DNA of 64,000 nucleotides from DASXMT01 sp963812965 (GTDB taxonomy: Bacteria > Actinomycetota > Acidimicrobiia > Acidimicrobiales > RAAP-2), in contig CAWEXG010000006.1 of the NCBI GenBank assembly GCA_963812965.1, positions 1-64,000 on the forward strand. The letters are read 5' to 3'. The notes under the pieces were generated by a model, which was given only the letters and a program-made list of their open reading frames with translations, had not been told where the DNA came from and made no database searches. Below, piece after piece: positions 1 through 9,488 of this stretch (its first letter is position 1; each line of letters opens with the position of its first letter). The position numbers and the translations under genes were made by a program.

Positions 1-122
1 GCTGTTCGGCTGGCACCGTCTGGCACGCTCTCAGGAAAACAGGGGGCCAAATGCGAGACAGCCACGGGCGGGAACGATAACAGTCGTCCACGCGTGCCTC
101 TTCGTCGTCGTTTGGAACAAGT

Positions 123-2633
123 CTATTTGTGCGCTCCGTTCCACAGATTGGTTATCTGTGTGGGGCTCATCGTGTTGCCCACCAAAGCCACGTCAGCTAT
201 CTCCCCATCGAAAAAGTCAGTAACGCCAGAAAAAGTACTAGTGGTAGAAGAAGCCGCAGAAGAAGGAGCCCCTCCAATGCTGACAAACACATAGCCGGCG
301 CCGCCAGTGACCACCTCCTTGACATTGTGAAGTTGGTTGCTTCCGACCTGTTGCCCATCGATGTACGCGGTCGCAGTCAGCGATTGACCATTCCACGTGG
401 CCGCGTACAGATGCCAGGTATCGGTACTGATCGGCTGGCTCCAGGCGACGGACATCGGGTTCGCAGTACCAACATCGATATCGAAGAACCCGGATGTGAC
501 ACCAGTCCCCCCGCCGTTCAGCTCGAGCTCAAACCCTCTGTCATTCGTAGAAGTCGTGTTGTTCGCAAGAACGACCGGATTATTGCTCGGCACTCCATTC
601 AATTTGAACCAAGCGAGATACGTTATGTACTGCCCGTATCCGGGCACGCTGGTCGGTACCTGGACATATGAAGATGTTCCGTTGAACCCCATTCCCCCGC
701 TCTGGGGACAGCTCGTTACCGGACCTGGCGGGTAATCAAAAAGGGCTGCGTTGTGGACGGTGGCCGTATTGCTATGACCGGAAGCATCAGGCGTGGTGGT
801 GCCCTTCTGGCTGTTCAGGAGATAGATAGCTTGTGCGTTGGATGCCAGAGACGACTTCGACGACGAGCACCCCGAAGGAGCGATGGCGGTATTGACCGTT
901 GGATTGGCGCTGATCCACATCCGCGATATTTCCGTTTGATTGAGCGCGGCCGGGATGAGAGCAACGTCAGCTATGTTTCCGGGGAAATAATCGCCACTAT
1001 ATTGCGGGTCGAATCCGACGCCAGAGTCGCCGGTTGCGCCATACGCGGAAACGTTTTCGATAGGTCCTCCGAGCGGAGCTGTCGCCACGGGGGCCCCGTC
1101 GAGGTAAGCGGTGACCGTCGTACCGTTGTACGTACCGATGTACTGGTACCACACCCCGACCGAAAGAGTCTGAGTCCATACGGCAGCCCCTGGGCTATAC
1201 CGGTTGTTTGTACCCACGTCGAAGTACCCCGACGTACCTCCAGCGTTAATCTCCATCTCGAAACCGGCGGCATCTTCATCCGTATGATCGTCGGCGACGA
1301 CGCGCGGGTTGTCGGTCGGCAGGCTAGCCAGCTTGAACCAGGCGACAACGCTCATCGATGACCCAACGGGTCGCGGGAGGTTTGTCACCGAAGTCGATGT
1401 CCCATTGAATGCCAGTGCACCGACACTTGGACATGTGGTGTAGGGACCAGGGGTCTGATCGTACGCAGCAGCATCGTTGATGGTGCCGGTATTGCCGTGG
1501 CCCGTGGAGTCCTTCGCCGTCGAGGAAGTGTCGTTCAGTAGATAGATGCCGCTAGCCGATTTGGCAAGGGAAGAGTGCTTCGGGTCACATCCTGGCGTCG
1601 ACGTGGTCACCGGGCTGGTGGTGGTCGTTGTCGGAGCTGCTGAGGTGGCGGTGGTCGTTGTCGGAGCCGTTGAGGTGGTCGTAGGAGCGAGCGTCGTCGG
1701 GGTTGCCGCAGTAGTGGAAGTGGGGGCAGAGGTTGCTGGAGGGGCAGTCGTGGAAGTCGAAGGCGTGGTCGTTGTGGTGGTGGTGGTCGACGATGTACCA
1801 CCAACCACGGCGCTCTTGGTCCACAGTGATCCGACCTGAGAGGTGGTGAGCGCACTGGGGATAATCGCCACGTCGGCGATATTTCCAGGAAAATCAGTCG
1901 TTTCGCCGAATGGGTCATAGCCCACGTACACGGAGGAGGAAGGACGGATCGACCCGGTGGCCGAAGCCGACCCGACGAGAGCGCCATCCAAATACGACGA
2001 AACGGTTGTGCCGTTGTACGTCCCGACGTACATATACCAAGTGCCCGTGGTCAATGTCTTGTTCCAGCCGGCTTGCGCGTTGGAATTCTGTGTACCGACT
2101 TCGAAGTAGCCGTGCGTCGATCCGACATCCCCGGTTCCGGGAATGGCCAGCTGGAATCCGCTGCCGGTTCCGGCCGGGTCACCGTCTTCGACCACGACGG
2201 CACTGTTCGGGGTGGGCGCACTCGATCGAAACAGCGCCACCACTGTCAGGGCTGACCCCGTGGTGGCCGTATTGACGCCTGACGGCATCTGCACATAGGT
2301 CGAAGATCCATTGAAGGCGAGTGACCCAGCATTGGGGCAGGTCGAGAACGGCCCCGGCGTTTGGTCGTATCCGGCCGAATTGACGATGGTGCCGTTATTC
2401 CCGTTGCCAGACGAATCGACGGCTGTGGAGGACGTGTTGTTCAGGAGGTAGAGGGCCGTGGCCTTCGAGGCCAGTGTCGGGTTCTTGGCAGTGCATCCGG
2501 CTGTGGCAGCCCCGGCGCTGCTCTCGGGTCCTAACAATGTGCTTGTTCCGGCAGACACAAGAGTCAGACCCGCAAGGGGAAGAACGAGAAGTAGAACACC
2601 AGAAGCCCTGAGACTGGTTCGTCGACGGTGCAC
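123..2633 (-). CDS. Secreted protein with three LamG (concanavalin-like) domains
   Basis: The 836-residue product begins with an Arg-rich n-region and a hydrophobic stretch (about residues 12-30) ending near an AGA-ATA cleavage site, so it is exported. It holds three similar LamG/laminin-G-like sandwich domains, at about 50-275, 350-590 and 595-836, each opening with a YLLN motif and closing with a GNIADVA or GEIADVA motif. A Thr/Ser/Pro-rich linker (about 280-347) separates the first two and is probably glycosylated. LamG domains bind carbohydrate or protein ligands, so a surface or matrix adhesin is likely. No catalytic motif or cell-wall anchor is visible. It stands alone; the nearest gene downstream lies outside the window. 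Confidence 0.85.
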   Translation of the reverse strand: MHRRRTSLRASGVLLLVLPLAGLTLVSAGTSTLLGPESSAGAATAGCTAKNPTLASKATALYLLNNTSSTAVDSSGNGNNGTIVNSAGYDQTPGPFSTCPNAGSLAFNGSSTYVQMPSGVNTATTGSALTVVALFRSSAPTPNSAVVVEDGDPAGTGSGFQLAIPGTGDVGSTHGYFEVGTQNSNAQAGWNKTLTTGTWYMYVGTYNGTTVSSYLDGALVGSASATGSIRPSSSVYVGYDPFGETTDFPGNIADVAIIPSALTTSQVGSLWTKSAVVGGTSSTTTTTTTTPSTSTTAPPATSAPTSTTAATPTTLAPTTTSTAPTTTTATSAAPTTTTTSPVTTSTPGCDPKHSSLAKSASGIYLLNDTSSTAKDSTGHGNTGTINDAAAYDQTPGPYTTCPSVGALAFNGTSTSVTNLPRPVGSSMSVVAWFKLASLPTDNPRVVADDHTDEDAAGFEMEINAGGTSGYFDVGTNNRYSPGAAVWTQTLSVGVWYQYIGTYNGTTVTAYLDGAPVATAPLGGPIENVSAYGATGDSGVGFDPQYSGDYFPGNIADVALIPAALNQTEISRMWISANPTVNTAIAPSGCSSSKSSLASNAQAIYLLNSQKGTTTPDASGHSNTATVHNAALFDYPPGPVTSCPQSGGMGFNGTSSYVQVPTSVPGYGQYITYLAWFKLNGVPSNNPVVLANNTTSTNDRGFELELNGGGTGVTSGFFDIDVGTANPMSVAWSQPISTDTWHLYAATWNGQSLTATAYIDGQQVGSNQLHNVKEVVTGGAGYVFVSIGGAPSSAASSTTSTFSGVTDFFDGEIADVALVGNTMSPTQITNLWNGAHK

Positions 2634-2977
2634 GCGAGACCACTTTCGCTAGAACCTGGTTGGCTCGCTGGAAAGGCGCGTCCAGCCTCGGTACGGGTGA
2701 CGTTGCGATTACAGTACTACGAGTAGTCCGAATTCTTCACGGCTCCATTTGGGATCGGCTTCGGTTCCCGAATTGATGTTGGGCGTTCGGAGACGAGATG
2801 GCCGAGCAGTAAGCCGTCTGGAGGGGTCGAATACAACACCTGCGAGACGGTTCGTAGCGCGTGTCGTAACCCTGGCGCCAAGTGACGGAGCTTGGCTGCA
2901 GTCGGGGACCCCACACTGCCTACTCCAAGGCAGCGAGGGCGTACTGATACCTGCGGTCGTAAGGCATGCGGTCTCTC
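2634..2977. other. Intergenic stretch, nothing recognised
   Basis: About 340 bases lie between the LamG gene start and the ASH-domain fragment. Open frames on both strands give low-complexity Arg/Ser-rich translations without family resemblance. The LamG promoter must lie here, but I see no convincing -35/-10 pair. Confidence 0.3.
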
Positions 2978-3406
2978 TCACTGCCCGACGCCAGTCAAGG
3001 GGATGGGAAACGTGCCGGCATTCGAAGCAACCGTCAAGGTTCCAGATGCCTGAGTCGCAGCCGTGGGCGAGAAGCGGAGCTTCATTGTCACCGACGCAGA
3101 TGGATTGATCGTTGCACCCGCCAGGGCGCTACTCACGATAGAGAAGGCCGGATCGCCATGCAGCGTGATGCCTGAAGGCTCTGCCGCGTCGCCGTTTACC
3201 ACTAGCGGCCCGGAGCCAGAGTTGGAGATCGTTAGGATCGCATCTTCATTCTGACCCCGGGCGACCGGTCCAAAGTCAACCGGAGTCGGGGTGATCGAGA
3301 CCGTGGGATTCTTGGATGTGTCGCCCGGTGACAGAAGTAGGTCGACGACTCGTTTGATAAGGGTGCGAAACGTCTCCTCACGAAATCCGACCACGAAAGC
3401 GATCAC
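2978..3406 (-). pseudogene. ASH/HYDIN-type (choice-of-anchor D) protein, 5'-truncated
   Basis: The readable part starts with a hydrophobic segment (IAFVVGF) followed by a basic stretch and then one immunoglobulin-like ASH domain with the typical opening VSITPTPVDFGPV and repeated TLTISNSGSGPL-like strands. The GTG at 3406 is only the first possible start. The same frame stays open upstream to about 3530 (reading NLNTIIYL just before the GTG) without an ATG, GTG or TTG, so the true N-terminus appears to be missing. A membrane-anchored extracytoplasmic protein is likely. The frame is lost where the next gene, on the opposite strand, begins, which suggests a recombination junction near 3505. Confidence 0.6.
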
Positions 3407-3514
3407 CAGATAGATGATCGTGTTGAGGTTGGGATTCGACGCAGGCTTTACGGAGGTCGCTCCGGTTACAGAACTCGGATTTGTTCCGGTCGCCTGAATA
3501 AGGTAGCCCAGAGC

Positions 3515-3937
3515 GTGGTCAGTGCGTACGAATCAGGGCGACGGGAACCCTCGATCAGTACCTTGGAACGCCTGGTCACCGCGACGGGCCACCGAATGGT
3601 GATCCAGCTCGAGCGGAACCCGAACACTCCTCTGGGGCTCCCGGACTCCCCGCTCGGACGGCGCCTCCGTCAGCATCGAAAGGCCGTGCTCGCGTGTGCA
3701 GCCCGTCACGGAGCGACAAACGTCAGGGTGTTCGGAAGCGTGGCAAGAGGCGAAGACCAGGCAAACAGCGATCTCGACCTGGTGGTGGACCTGGCACCTC
3801 GAACGGGGCTGTTCGCGCTGGGTGCGCTCAAGCGCGAGCTCACCGAGATCGTGGGCACCTCGGTGGACGTGGCCCCCTCCGACAGTCTCCGCCCGGAGGT
3901 GAAGAGCGAGGTCGAGCGAGACGCGGTGCCCCTGTGA
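3515..3937 (+). CDS. HTH-MNT nucleotidyltransferase (MntA-like antitoxin), N-terminally truncated
   Basis: Residues 1-35 are the second half of an XRE-type helix-turn-helix (SAYESGRREPS), and residues 50-140 form a minimal nucleotidyltransferase domain with the motif GSVARG followed by DLDLVVD. MNT antitoxins of this type transfer AMP to a partner HEPN RNase and silence it. A normal protein would have about 30 more N-terminal residues for the first half of the HTH. These are missing because the sequence switches to unrelated DNA just upstream of the GTG at 3515. The stop overlaps the start of the HepT-like gene, as expected for an antitoxin-toxin operon. DNA binding is probably lost. Confidence 0.7.
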   Translation: MVSAYESGRREPSISTLERLVTATGHRMVIQLERNPNTPLGLPDSPLGRRLRQHRKAVLACAARHGATNVRVFGSVARGEDQANSDLDLVVDLAPRTGLFALGALKRELTEIVGTSVDVAPSDSLRPEVKSEVERDAVPL

Positions 3938-4274
3938 GTCGACGAGATCGGGAACGACTGGCCGACGTGCTCGATGCCATCGAAGCCATCAAGGGCCACC
4001 TGGAGCGGGGGGACCTCTCCGACGGCCTCATATTCGACGCCGTCAGGCTCGGTTGATCGAGATCGGCGAGGCCATCAAGGGCCTGACCCCGGCCATAACT
4101 GTTACCGAGCCCGACGTGGCCTGGGTCGACGTGGCCGGTATGCGGGACTGGCTCGCCCATCACTACTTCGACACCTCGCACGCCATCGTCCAGGCCACCG
4201 TTGTGGAGGATCTGCCAAAACTCGAAGCAGCAGCGGGCCGGCTTCAGCAGCGGGCTTCGCACGACCCGACCTGA
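3934..4274 (+). pseudogene. HepT-like HEPN toxin (DUF86), single-base frameshift
   Basis: Translation from the GTG at 3934 reads a DUF86/HepT start for 40 residues and stops at 4056. The family sequence continues at once in another frame from 4053 (IEIGEAIKGL) to 4274. Adding one base near 4050 restores one protein of about 112 residues. The HEPN active-site motif R-x4-H is present as RDWLAH. HepT toxins are RNases inhibited by AMPylation by their MNT partner, which is encoded directly upstream and overlaps by 3-4 bases. With both genes damaged the module is probably inactive, unless the shift is a sequencing error. Confidence 0.7.
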
Positions 4275-4608
4275 CCTCGCCGCAGACGCCCGGCCAAGAC
4301 TGATTCCCACTGGGTTCCTTGGAGCCGTTCGATGAGCTTGTCCCAGCTCGCGACGCTGGCCAACGCGGCAAATCAATCCCTGAAAGGACCGAGCCGTACG
4401 ACATCGGCAGGGGTCCCACCAAGACCGGCCTACTCGCCGCCGTCTTTTTGGCGACGGTTGGAGTAAGCGGGTCATGGTGGACCTTGGGGGCACAATAAGA
4501 ACCACTCGCCCAGCATTGAGGGCCCGCTGATCGGCCTCCCAAAGGCCCGCTGAACTGCGACGATGTTCGTGCTGTGGGCACCTCCGTCCGGAGGAAAGCT
4601 CGACGTCG
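4275..4608. other. Intergenic stretch upstream of the TacAT-like operon
   Basis: About 330 bases have no convincing gene. A weak inverted repeat lies around 4430-4485, with GCCGCCGTC and GGCGACGG arms around a T5 run. It could end transcription of the HepT operon, but I cannot support more. Confidence 0.25.
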
Positions 4609-4645
4609 TTGCCCACCCGGCGCTTTGGACGTACACTGGACGTAC
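4609..4645 (+). promoter_or_regulatory. Promoter and direct-repeat operator of the TacAT-like operon
   Basis: TTGCCC at 4609-4614 and TACACT at 4632-4637 are spaced by 17 bases, a good sigma-70-like pair. The 8-base direct repeat GGACGTAC (4627-4634 and 4638-4645) overlaps the -10 element with an 11-base period. That fits a ribbon-helix-helix antitoxin binding its own promoter (inference). A strong ribosome site AAGGAGG follows at about 4654-4660. Confidence 0.5.
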
Positions 4646-4667
4646 GAAGAAAGAAGGAGGTCGAACA

Positions 4668-4898
4668 ATGCAAACAGAATCTCGCCGCCGGAGCCGGCGC
4701 ATGGATCTCCGCACCACGCCCCAAGAACGTGACCTCATTGACCGTGCCATCGCCGCAAGTGACACTGACCTGACTGAATTCGTGGTCACGCAGGCCTGCA
4801 TCGCTGCCAGGCGAGTGCTAGCAGATCGCGATGTCTTCGAACTCGACGACACAACTCTCGCCGCGTGGGAGTCTCTCGAATTCTCGCTCATCACGTGA
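4668..4898 (+). CDS. DUF1778/TacA-family antitoxin
   Basis: The 76-residue protein has the DUF1778 layout: a basic N-terminal ribbon-helix-helix (about residues 8-45, with MDLRTTPQERDLIDRA) and an acidic C-terminal tail that wraps the toxin. I chose the ATG at 4668 because AAGGAGG lies 7-8 bases upstream and a promoter sits just before it. TacA proteins neutralise a GNAT acetyltransferase toxin that modifies aminoacyl-tRNA, and such a toxin follows 48 bases downstream. The direct repeat over the promoter suggests autoregulation. Confidence 0.8.
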   Translation: MQTESRRRSRRMDLRTTPQERDLIDRAIAASDTDLTEFVVTQACIAARRVLADRDVFELDDTTLAAWESLEFSLIT

Positions 4899-4946
4899 TT
4901 TGCCAGGACTCCGCCATCTAATCCAACGCCCGTCACCATTCGCTGA

Positions 4947-5465
4947 GTGAGCGCCAACTACCGACCGCCGGAGCCGTTGGCCGCCCACCATGAGCTAAGC
5001 AGGTTCAGTTGCCGATCACCTGAGCAGACCGAGTGGTTGCAGCGCTATGCCCACCAGTCCGCAAGCTCCGGAACGACTCGTGTATTCGTTGTCACCGAAC
5101 AGCGCAGTCCACTCGTTGTTGCATATTACGCCTGGTGCATGGCACAGATCCGTCCCGACGCTGTACCTGAGCGGGTTCGCAAGGGCGCAGGGCGCTATCC
5201 CCAACCCGTCGCACTTCTCGCCCGGCTCGGTGTCGACACCAACCATGAACGTCGGGGTCTGGGCGTCGGCCTTCTCCAAGACGTTATTGCTCGACTACTT
5301 GATCTGTCTGCCGACATCGGCTGTCGAGGTCTGCTTGTCCATGTCGAGTCGAGCGATGCTCGCGACTTCTACCTCCACCTCGTTCCTGAGTTCGAGACAA
5401 GCCCTACTGATGACCTGTACCTCGTGCTCCTCATGAAAGACATCCGACGCTCTCTGCAACTCTGA
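4947..5465 (+). CDS. GNAT acetyltransferase toxin (TacT-like)
   Basis: The 172-residue protein has a GNAT fold with the acetyl-CoA binding loop RRGLGVGLL around residue 100 and a C-terminal FYLHLVPEF strand with the conserved Tyr. TacT toxins acetylate the amino group of charged tRNA and stop translation. The gene follows a DUF1778 antitoxin, the canonical order. The 48-base gap is wider than usual but contains no terminator. The length is normal and no frameshift is seen, so this is one of the apparently intact TA modules here. Confidence 0.8.
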   Translation: MSANYRPPEPLAAHHELSRFSCRSPEQTEWLQRYAHQSASSGTTRVFVVTEQRSPLVVAYYAWCMAQIRPDAVPERVRKGAGRYPQPVALLARLGVDTNHERRGLGVGLLQDVIARLLDLSADIGCRGLLVHVESSDARDFYLHLVPEFETSPTDDLYLVLLMKDIRRSLQL

Positions 5466-6000
5466 CGGTTATGCCGGATCGCTGCCCGGCTTCATCCGGT
5501 TAGTGCACGACATTTTCGTGAAGGTCCTGTCGTAAACCCACGGGGCGTCGCAGGTCTCGCCCCTGGGCGGCGCGAATGGCCTCGGAGTGAGTTAGCGACT
5601 CGCTCGCGGTCCTGCTTCCAAACTCTGACTACCAGTACCCGACCGTCAGGGACGGGAACAATGAACCCGATCGTACGCAAGTCGTTGGCATGCCACCGAT
5701 CGGCGCATAACTATGGTCCGATTCTTACGCGGGGTGAAGCAGCGACATTTCGATTGGCTCATAACCAATAGGACCCGGGTTCAATCGAAAACTGGGGGCT
5801 TCTTGGTGATTGCGACTACAGGGATCCTCCTCATCCTTTGGCGAAGCCAGTAGATTTCCAAAAGGGCCAGATAGCAGCTATGTGCCATCCGCGTGCAAGC
5901 CGCGACTGGTGTGATGACGTGCTGATGACCAGATGAGTCGACAGCTTGTGCCTCTCAACATGGCGGCCTTGCTAAGCGTTGGAACGACGACAGGGAGCTC
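5466..6000. other. Intergenic stretch with a tRNA-like remnant
   Basis: No gene of known family is found in these 535 bases; a minus-strand frame at 5492-5680 has no ribosome site or family resemblance. The notable element is the tRNA-fMet-like piece at 5728-5785, listed separately. The lipoprotein gene starting at 6001 must draw its promoter from this region. Confidence 0.3.
5728..5785 (+). tRNA. Degenerate initiator-tRNA-like fragment (CAU anticodon arm)
   Basis: The stretch begins CGCGGGGTGAAGCAG, one base different from the usual 5' half of an actinobacterial tRNA-fMet. It then has a perfect five-base-pair anticodon arm ATTGG/CCAAT (5753-5769) around the loop CTCATAA, and then GGTTCAATC where a T-loop would be. 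The T-stem does not pair, and the 3' acceptor strand that should match GCGGGG is absent. It is therefore a tRNA remnant or tRNA-like sequence, not a working gene. Such pieces can mark old integration sites. Confidence 0.4.
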
Positions 6001-9000
6001 GTGAGGGGTATGCAGGCGACATCGTGGGAATTCGTTCGACGCTTGGTGGTTCCGGGACTGAGCTTGGTGCTCGGAGCCACAGTCTTGACAGCGTGCACCA
6101 CCAACCCACCGGCCGCTGCAATTCAAGGAGACCTCTCGCCGGGGTCCACCCACCAGCTCTTCGCACACGGTCGGCCGATGATGCCCATGCCAAGGCTCGG
6201 CCATAACATCACAGTTACCAAGCAGGCCAATGGCACCACCAAGGTCAGCTTTGGCTTCGACTACGCCGTGGCCAACACCCAGACAGCACCTCACGTGAAG
6301 GCTGATGAAGCCATAGTCAATGTGTCGGTGGCTCAGTACATGAGCCCCACCGGACCACAACACGTCCTGCCCGAGTTCTCCAAGACCTTCGTCGATCGGC
6401 ATCTCGACCACCCGTCGACCCAGCGAACCTATTCAGTGACTCTCCCGGCAAATGTGACCCAGTTCCTGGACACAAATGGGTTGAACAGCTCGGACAGTAC
6501 GACACGGACGGACGCACTCCGCCGCATTTCGATCGATGTGCAACAGGTGCGCGACTACAAGAAAGTTGATGGATCGTACGACTGGCAGCAGGGTGCCTCG
6601 TGGACTGCGGCCGACGACCCCCTCCATACGGCGGTTGGCTCGGAGAACTCGTCGGTATCGGTATTGAACAACACCAACGCGGGGATCTACACGGTGGGCG
6701 CAGGCAGCTCGGACAGCGAGGCCTCAGCAACCCAGGTCAGTTCCAGCAGCGCCTATGGGACGGCGGTTGCGCTCTCGGGTCAAGCGGTTGAGTGCATCCA
6801 ACAAGGGAGTGGCTCGGACCCGGCCGGATTCTCGCTCCTCAACGGCTGGGACATTCAGGACAACCTCCCACCCGGCGTGCTGCCGGCGGGTGACACGGTG
6901 ACCGAAGAGGTCAACGCCGACGACAGCTTGGGAACAGCCGGGCTGGGCATCGCCGAGAATGCGGCAGCCGGAGCGATCGACGCCGGGCTCTCGGTCGGGG
7001 GGTACGCCACTCCCGGGGTCAACTCGGCCTTTTGGGCCGCCGCCGCCGTCATGGAGCCACTCGACAAGATCGCCACCATCGCCTCGGGGATACCGATTGC
7101 GGCCATCGTCGGGCTCGTCACCGACTTGGTCAAAGCTTCCAACAACTCATGCAATGCCTACCCCAACGTCTTCAATCTGACTGCGGCCGAACCGGGAGGG
7201 TCGGAGGCCAGCTACAGCTGGGCCGACCAAGCTGGCGGGCTGCTCCAGAACTACTCCACGTCCTACGGCGACGGTGAGAACAACCCGAACGGCTCCGCAG
7301 AAACCAACAACGTCCAGTTGGCACCGTCCACCGGGATCGCCAGCTTCCTCTACCAAGGTCAACCGGCCACCGTCCACCCGTATCTGGCCCAATACCCGGC
7401 GCTGGGATGTGGCGCCGGGGACCACCACGAGACGAATCAGTGCATCGCCAACGGTGCGTCGAGTGCAGACAATCTCATCGATATTGACTGGGCACAGAAC
7501 GACCCGTGCCCCTCGAGCCCCACATCCAACTGTGCGGTCGACCCCTCGTCATTGCCACAAGTGAACCTTCCGGGCACGAGCCTGTGTGGTGCCAACAACG
7601 CCTTGTGCCCGACGCTGGCAGCACCGGTGCCGGCAGCGTCTCAGACCGCCTCTGCTTCGGACCTCGCGAATCACCCCTCCTACTCGGTGCTCGCCGGCGT
7701 CACACCCTCCACGCAGATCAACGCGCTGACGACAGTGAACGCCGTGGCCTTCGGGGGAGGGCAGAACGGGGGGCTCTACCAGTTCACCCCCTCGGTGACC
7801 ACGCTTTCTTCGAGTGGGAACAGCACCTCGACCAGCTCGAACTTCAAACTGGTCTGGTCGGACGACGGTCACCCCCTCGACGCTCTGGCGACGGTGAACG
7901 GAAAGGTGTACGTGGGTGACGAGAACGGCGGGCTCTTTGCCTACACGCCCGGCAAGGTGGCCGCCACCGAATTGGCGGTCAACAGCAACGGCTCCAATAT
8001 CTTCACTTCGGGAGACTATTTCAAATACATGGCGGTGGCCGGTGATGTGATCTACCTGGCAACATCCAACAATCAGGTGTGGTCCTATAACACCAGTAGT
8101 GGACAACTGAGCGAGGTCAACTCAAACAGCTGGCCCGCCGGAAGCGGGCACGCCGGCCCCAGCGGTCAGTCGATCAACGCACTGGCCGCCACGACGTCCG
8201 ATCTCGTCGTAGGAATGACGGGAGGGTACGTCTATACGTGCAGCATCGCTAACGGCGACTGCAATACCGGCTACCCGATGACTCAGATCGACGACGGAGG
8301 GTTCGACTCCAACGTCAATGCCCTGACCCTGGTCGGCGCCACGCTGTACATCGGACTGGAGGACGGGGCCTTCATACAGCAGACGTTGACCGAGGGCGAT
8401 GGTGACGGCACCGTCCTCTACAGCGGATCTCCGGGCAACAACCCGGTCAAGACCAGTAACAATCCTGACGCCATTGCGGGTGTGACCTCAGCCGATGGCA
8501 ACGTCTACTTCGGCGGGTGTCTGGGCATTGTCAACCCGCTGACGTCTGATTTCGTCGGCGTGAGCACTTACAACGGGACCACCACCAGCCCTACCTACAA
8601 CGGCTGCACCAATCCCAATAACGCCAACAACAGCGAGTACCAGGGATTCGACGCCGCCAGCAATCAGTACGCGTTGGTCGCCTCTACCCCATCTTCACCC
8701 GGTGGCCCGACGGTGGTCTATCTATCCGGCCATATCAGTTCGGGCAACTTTGTCGAAGCCCTCGAGAACCTTCTTCCGTTCACCTCGTCCACGTGTCTCA
8801 ACAACGCGGGTCCCTGCCCGACGAAAGCATCGCCCACAGCGGCGGTCCAGTCACCGCCGGCCCCGGCCACGAGCCTCGGCACGTTGAGCTCGCCCCAGAT
8901 CCTGTCCGAGTGTGGGGGAACTTCGGTAACCGGAGCGGGCTATACGGCAATACCGCCGTCACAGACCACCGTATCGAAAGCAAGCATTACCGGCGACGGC

Positions 9001-9438
9001 TTTCAGCTGAAAGCGGCGACATCGACCACGCAGAGTTGCAGCACGACGTTCGCCTGGAACTTGAACAATGGAGGCACCCTTCCTTACGGGACGTGGTCGT
9101 CTAACGCCTACCTGGATGCAGCCGATTCAGCCAGTTCCGAACTCTCGCTCACCGTGGGAGGTGCGAGCGGACAGACCCTGGCCCCTTCGAGCCTTCCCGC
9201 AAACGGCACTACCAGCGTCAGTGCAACTGGGGAGCAGTTGTCCGTACCCCTTGCCGGCGTGACGGCATTGATTCTGACCATGACAACCTCCGCCAATTCA
9301 GGACCGTCGGTCCTTGACTTCACGAACGACACCCTGACCCCAGCCGGGCAACCGCCACCGGCGGCCGCTCCGCTCAGCGATGGCGCCCCGCCGACGACTA
9401 CCACATCGCCTTCGTCGTCCACTACAACAACAGGCTGA
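6001..9438 (+). CDS. Large secreted lipoprotein with beta-propeller-like region
   Basis: The 1145-residue protein starts with a signal peptide ending in the lipobox LTAC (Cys about residue 32), so it should be lipid-anchored outside the membrane. Residues about 570-880 hold repeated units such as INALTTVN, LDALATVNGKVYVG, INALAATTSDLVVG and VNALTLVGATLYIG, spaced like propeller blades. The C-terminus is a Pro/Thr/Ser-rich tail. The N-terminal 450 residues match no family I recognise and contain a Gly/Ala-rich segment (about 300-375). GTG at 6001 has a weak AGGGAG upstream; ATG at 6010 is an alternative. A secreted subtilisin-like protease follows within about 50 bases, so the two are probably co-expressed. 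Confidence 0.7.
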   Translation: MRGMQATSWEFVRRLVVPGLSLVLGATVLTACTTNPPAAAIQGDLSPGSTHQLFAHGRPMMPMPRLGHNITVTKQANGTTKVSFGFDYAVANTQTAPHVKADEAIVNVSVAQYMSPTGPQHVLPEFSKTFVDRHLDHPSTQRTYSVTLPANVTQFLDTNGLNSSDSTTRTDALRRISIDVQQVRDYKKVDGSYDWQQGASWTAADDPLHTAVGSENSSVSVLNNTNAGIYTVGAGSSDSEASATQVSSSSAYGTAVALSGQAVECIQQGSGSDPAGFSLLNGWDIQDNLPPGVLPAGDTVTEEVNADDSLGTAGLGIAENAAAGAIDAGLSVGGYATPGVNSAFWAAAAVMEPLDKIATIASGIPIAAIVGLVTDLVKASNNSCNAYPNVFNLTAAEPGGSEASYSWADQAGGLLQNYSTSYGDGENNPNGSAETNNVQLAPSTGIASFLYQGQPATVHPYLAQYPALGCGAGDHHETNQCIANGASSADNLIDIDWAQNDPCPSSPTSNCAVDPSSLPQVNLPGTSLCGANNALCPTLAAPVPAASQTASASDLANHPSYSVLAGVTPSTQINALTTVNAVAFGGGQNGGLYQFTPSVTTLSSSGNSTSTSSNFKLVWSDDGHPLDALATVNGKVYVGDENGGLFAYTPGKVAATELAVNSNGSNIFTSGDYFKYMAVAGDVIYLATSNNQVWSYNTSSGQLSEVNSNSWPAGSGHAGPSGQSINALAATTSDLVVGMTGGYVYTCSIANGDCNTGYPMTQIDDGGFDSNVNALTLVGATLYIGLEDGAFIQQTLTEGDGDGTVLYSGSPGNNPVKTSNNPDAIAGVTSADGNVYFGGCLGIVNPLTSDFVGVSTYNGTTTSPTYNGCTNPNNANNSEYQGFDAASNQYALVASTPSSPGGPTVVYLSGHISSGNFVEALENLLPFTSSTCLNNAGPCPTKASPTAAVQSPPAPATSLGTLSSPQILSECGGTSVTGAGYTAIPPSQTTVSKASITGDGFQLKAATSTTQSCSTTFAWNLNNGGTLPYGTWSSNAYLDAADSASSELSLTVGGASGQTLAPSSLPANGTTSVSATGEQLSVPLAGVTALILTMTTSANSGPSVLDFTNDTLTPAGQPPPAAAPLSDGAPPTTTTSPSSSTTTTG

Positions 9439-9488
9439 TCACGGGACGGGTCGATGGGTGGACATCGAGGCTGTCTCGACGCGCCCTT

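Noticed and set aside
1590..1800. Short repeated units that could suggest a repeat array or CRISPR
   Set aside because: They are Thr/Ser/Pro codons of the linker in the LamG protein; there are no conserved repeats with unique spacers.
2709..3108. Overlapping open frames of about 90-120 codons on both strands
   Set aside because: No ribosome site, no family resemblance and mutually overlapping frames; typical of chance frames in GC-rich DNA.
5492..5680. 62-codon minus-strand frame starting MRTIGFIVPVPDGR
   Set aside because: The N-terminus looks protein-like, but the rest is Arg/Pro-rich with no ribosome site and no neighbour context.
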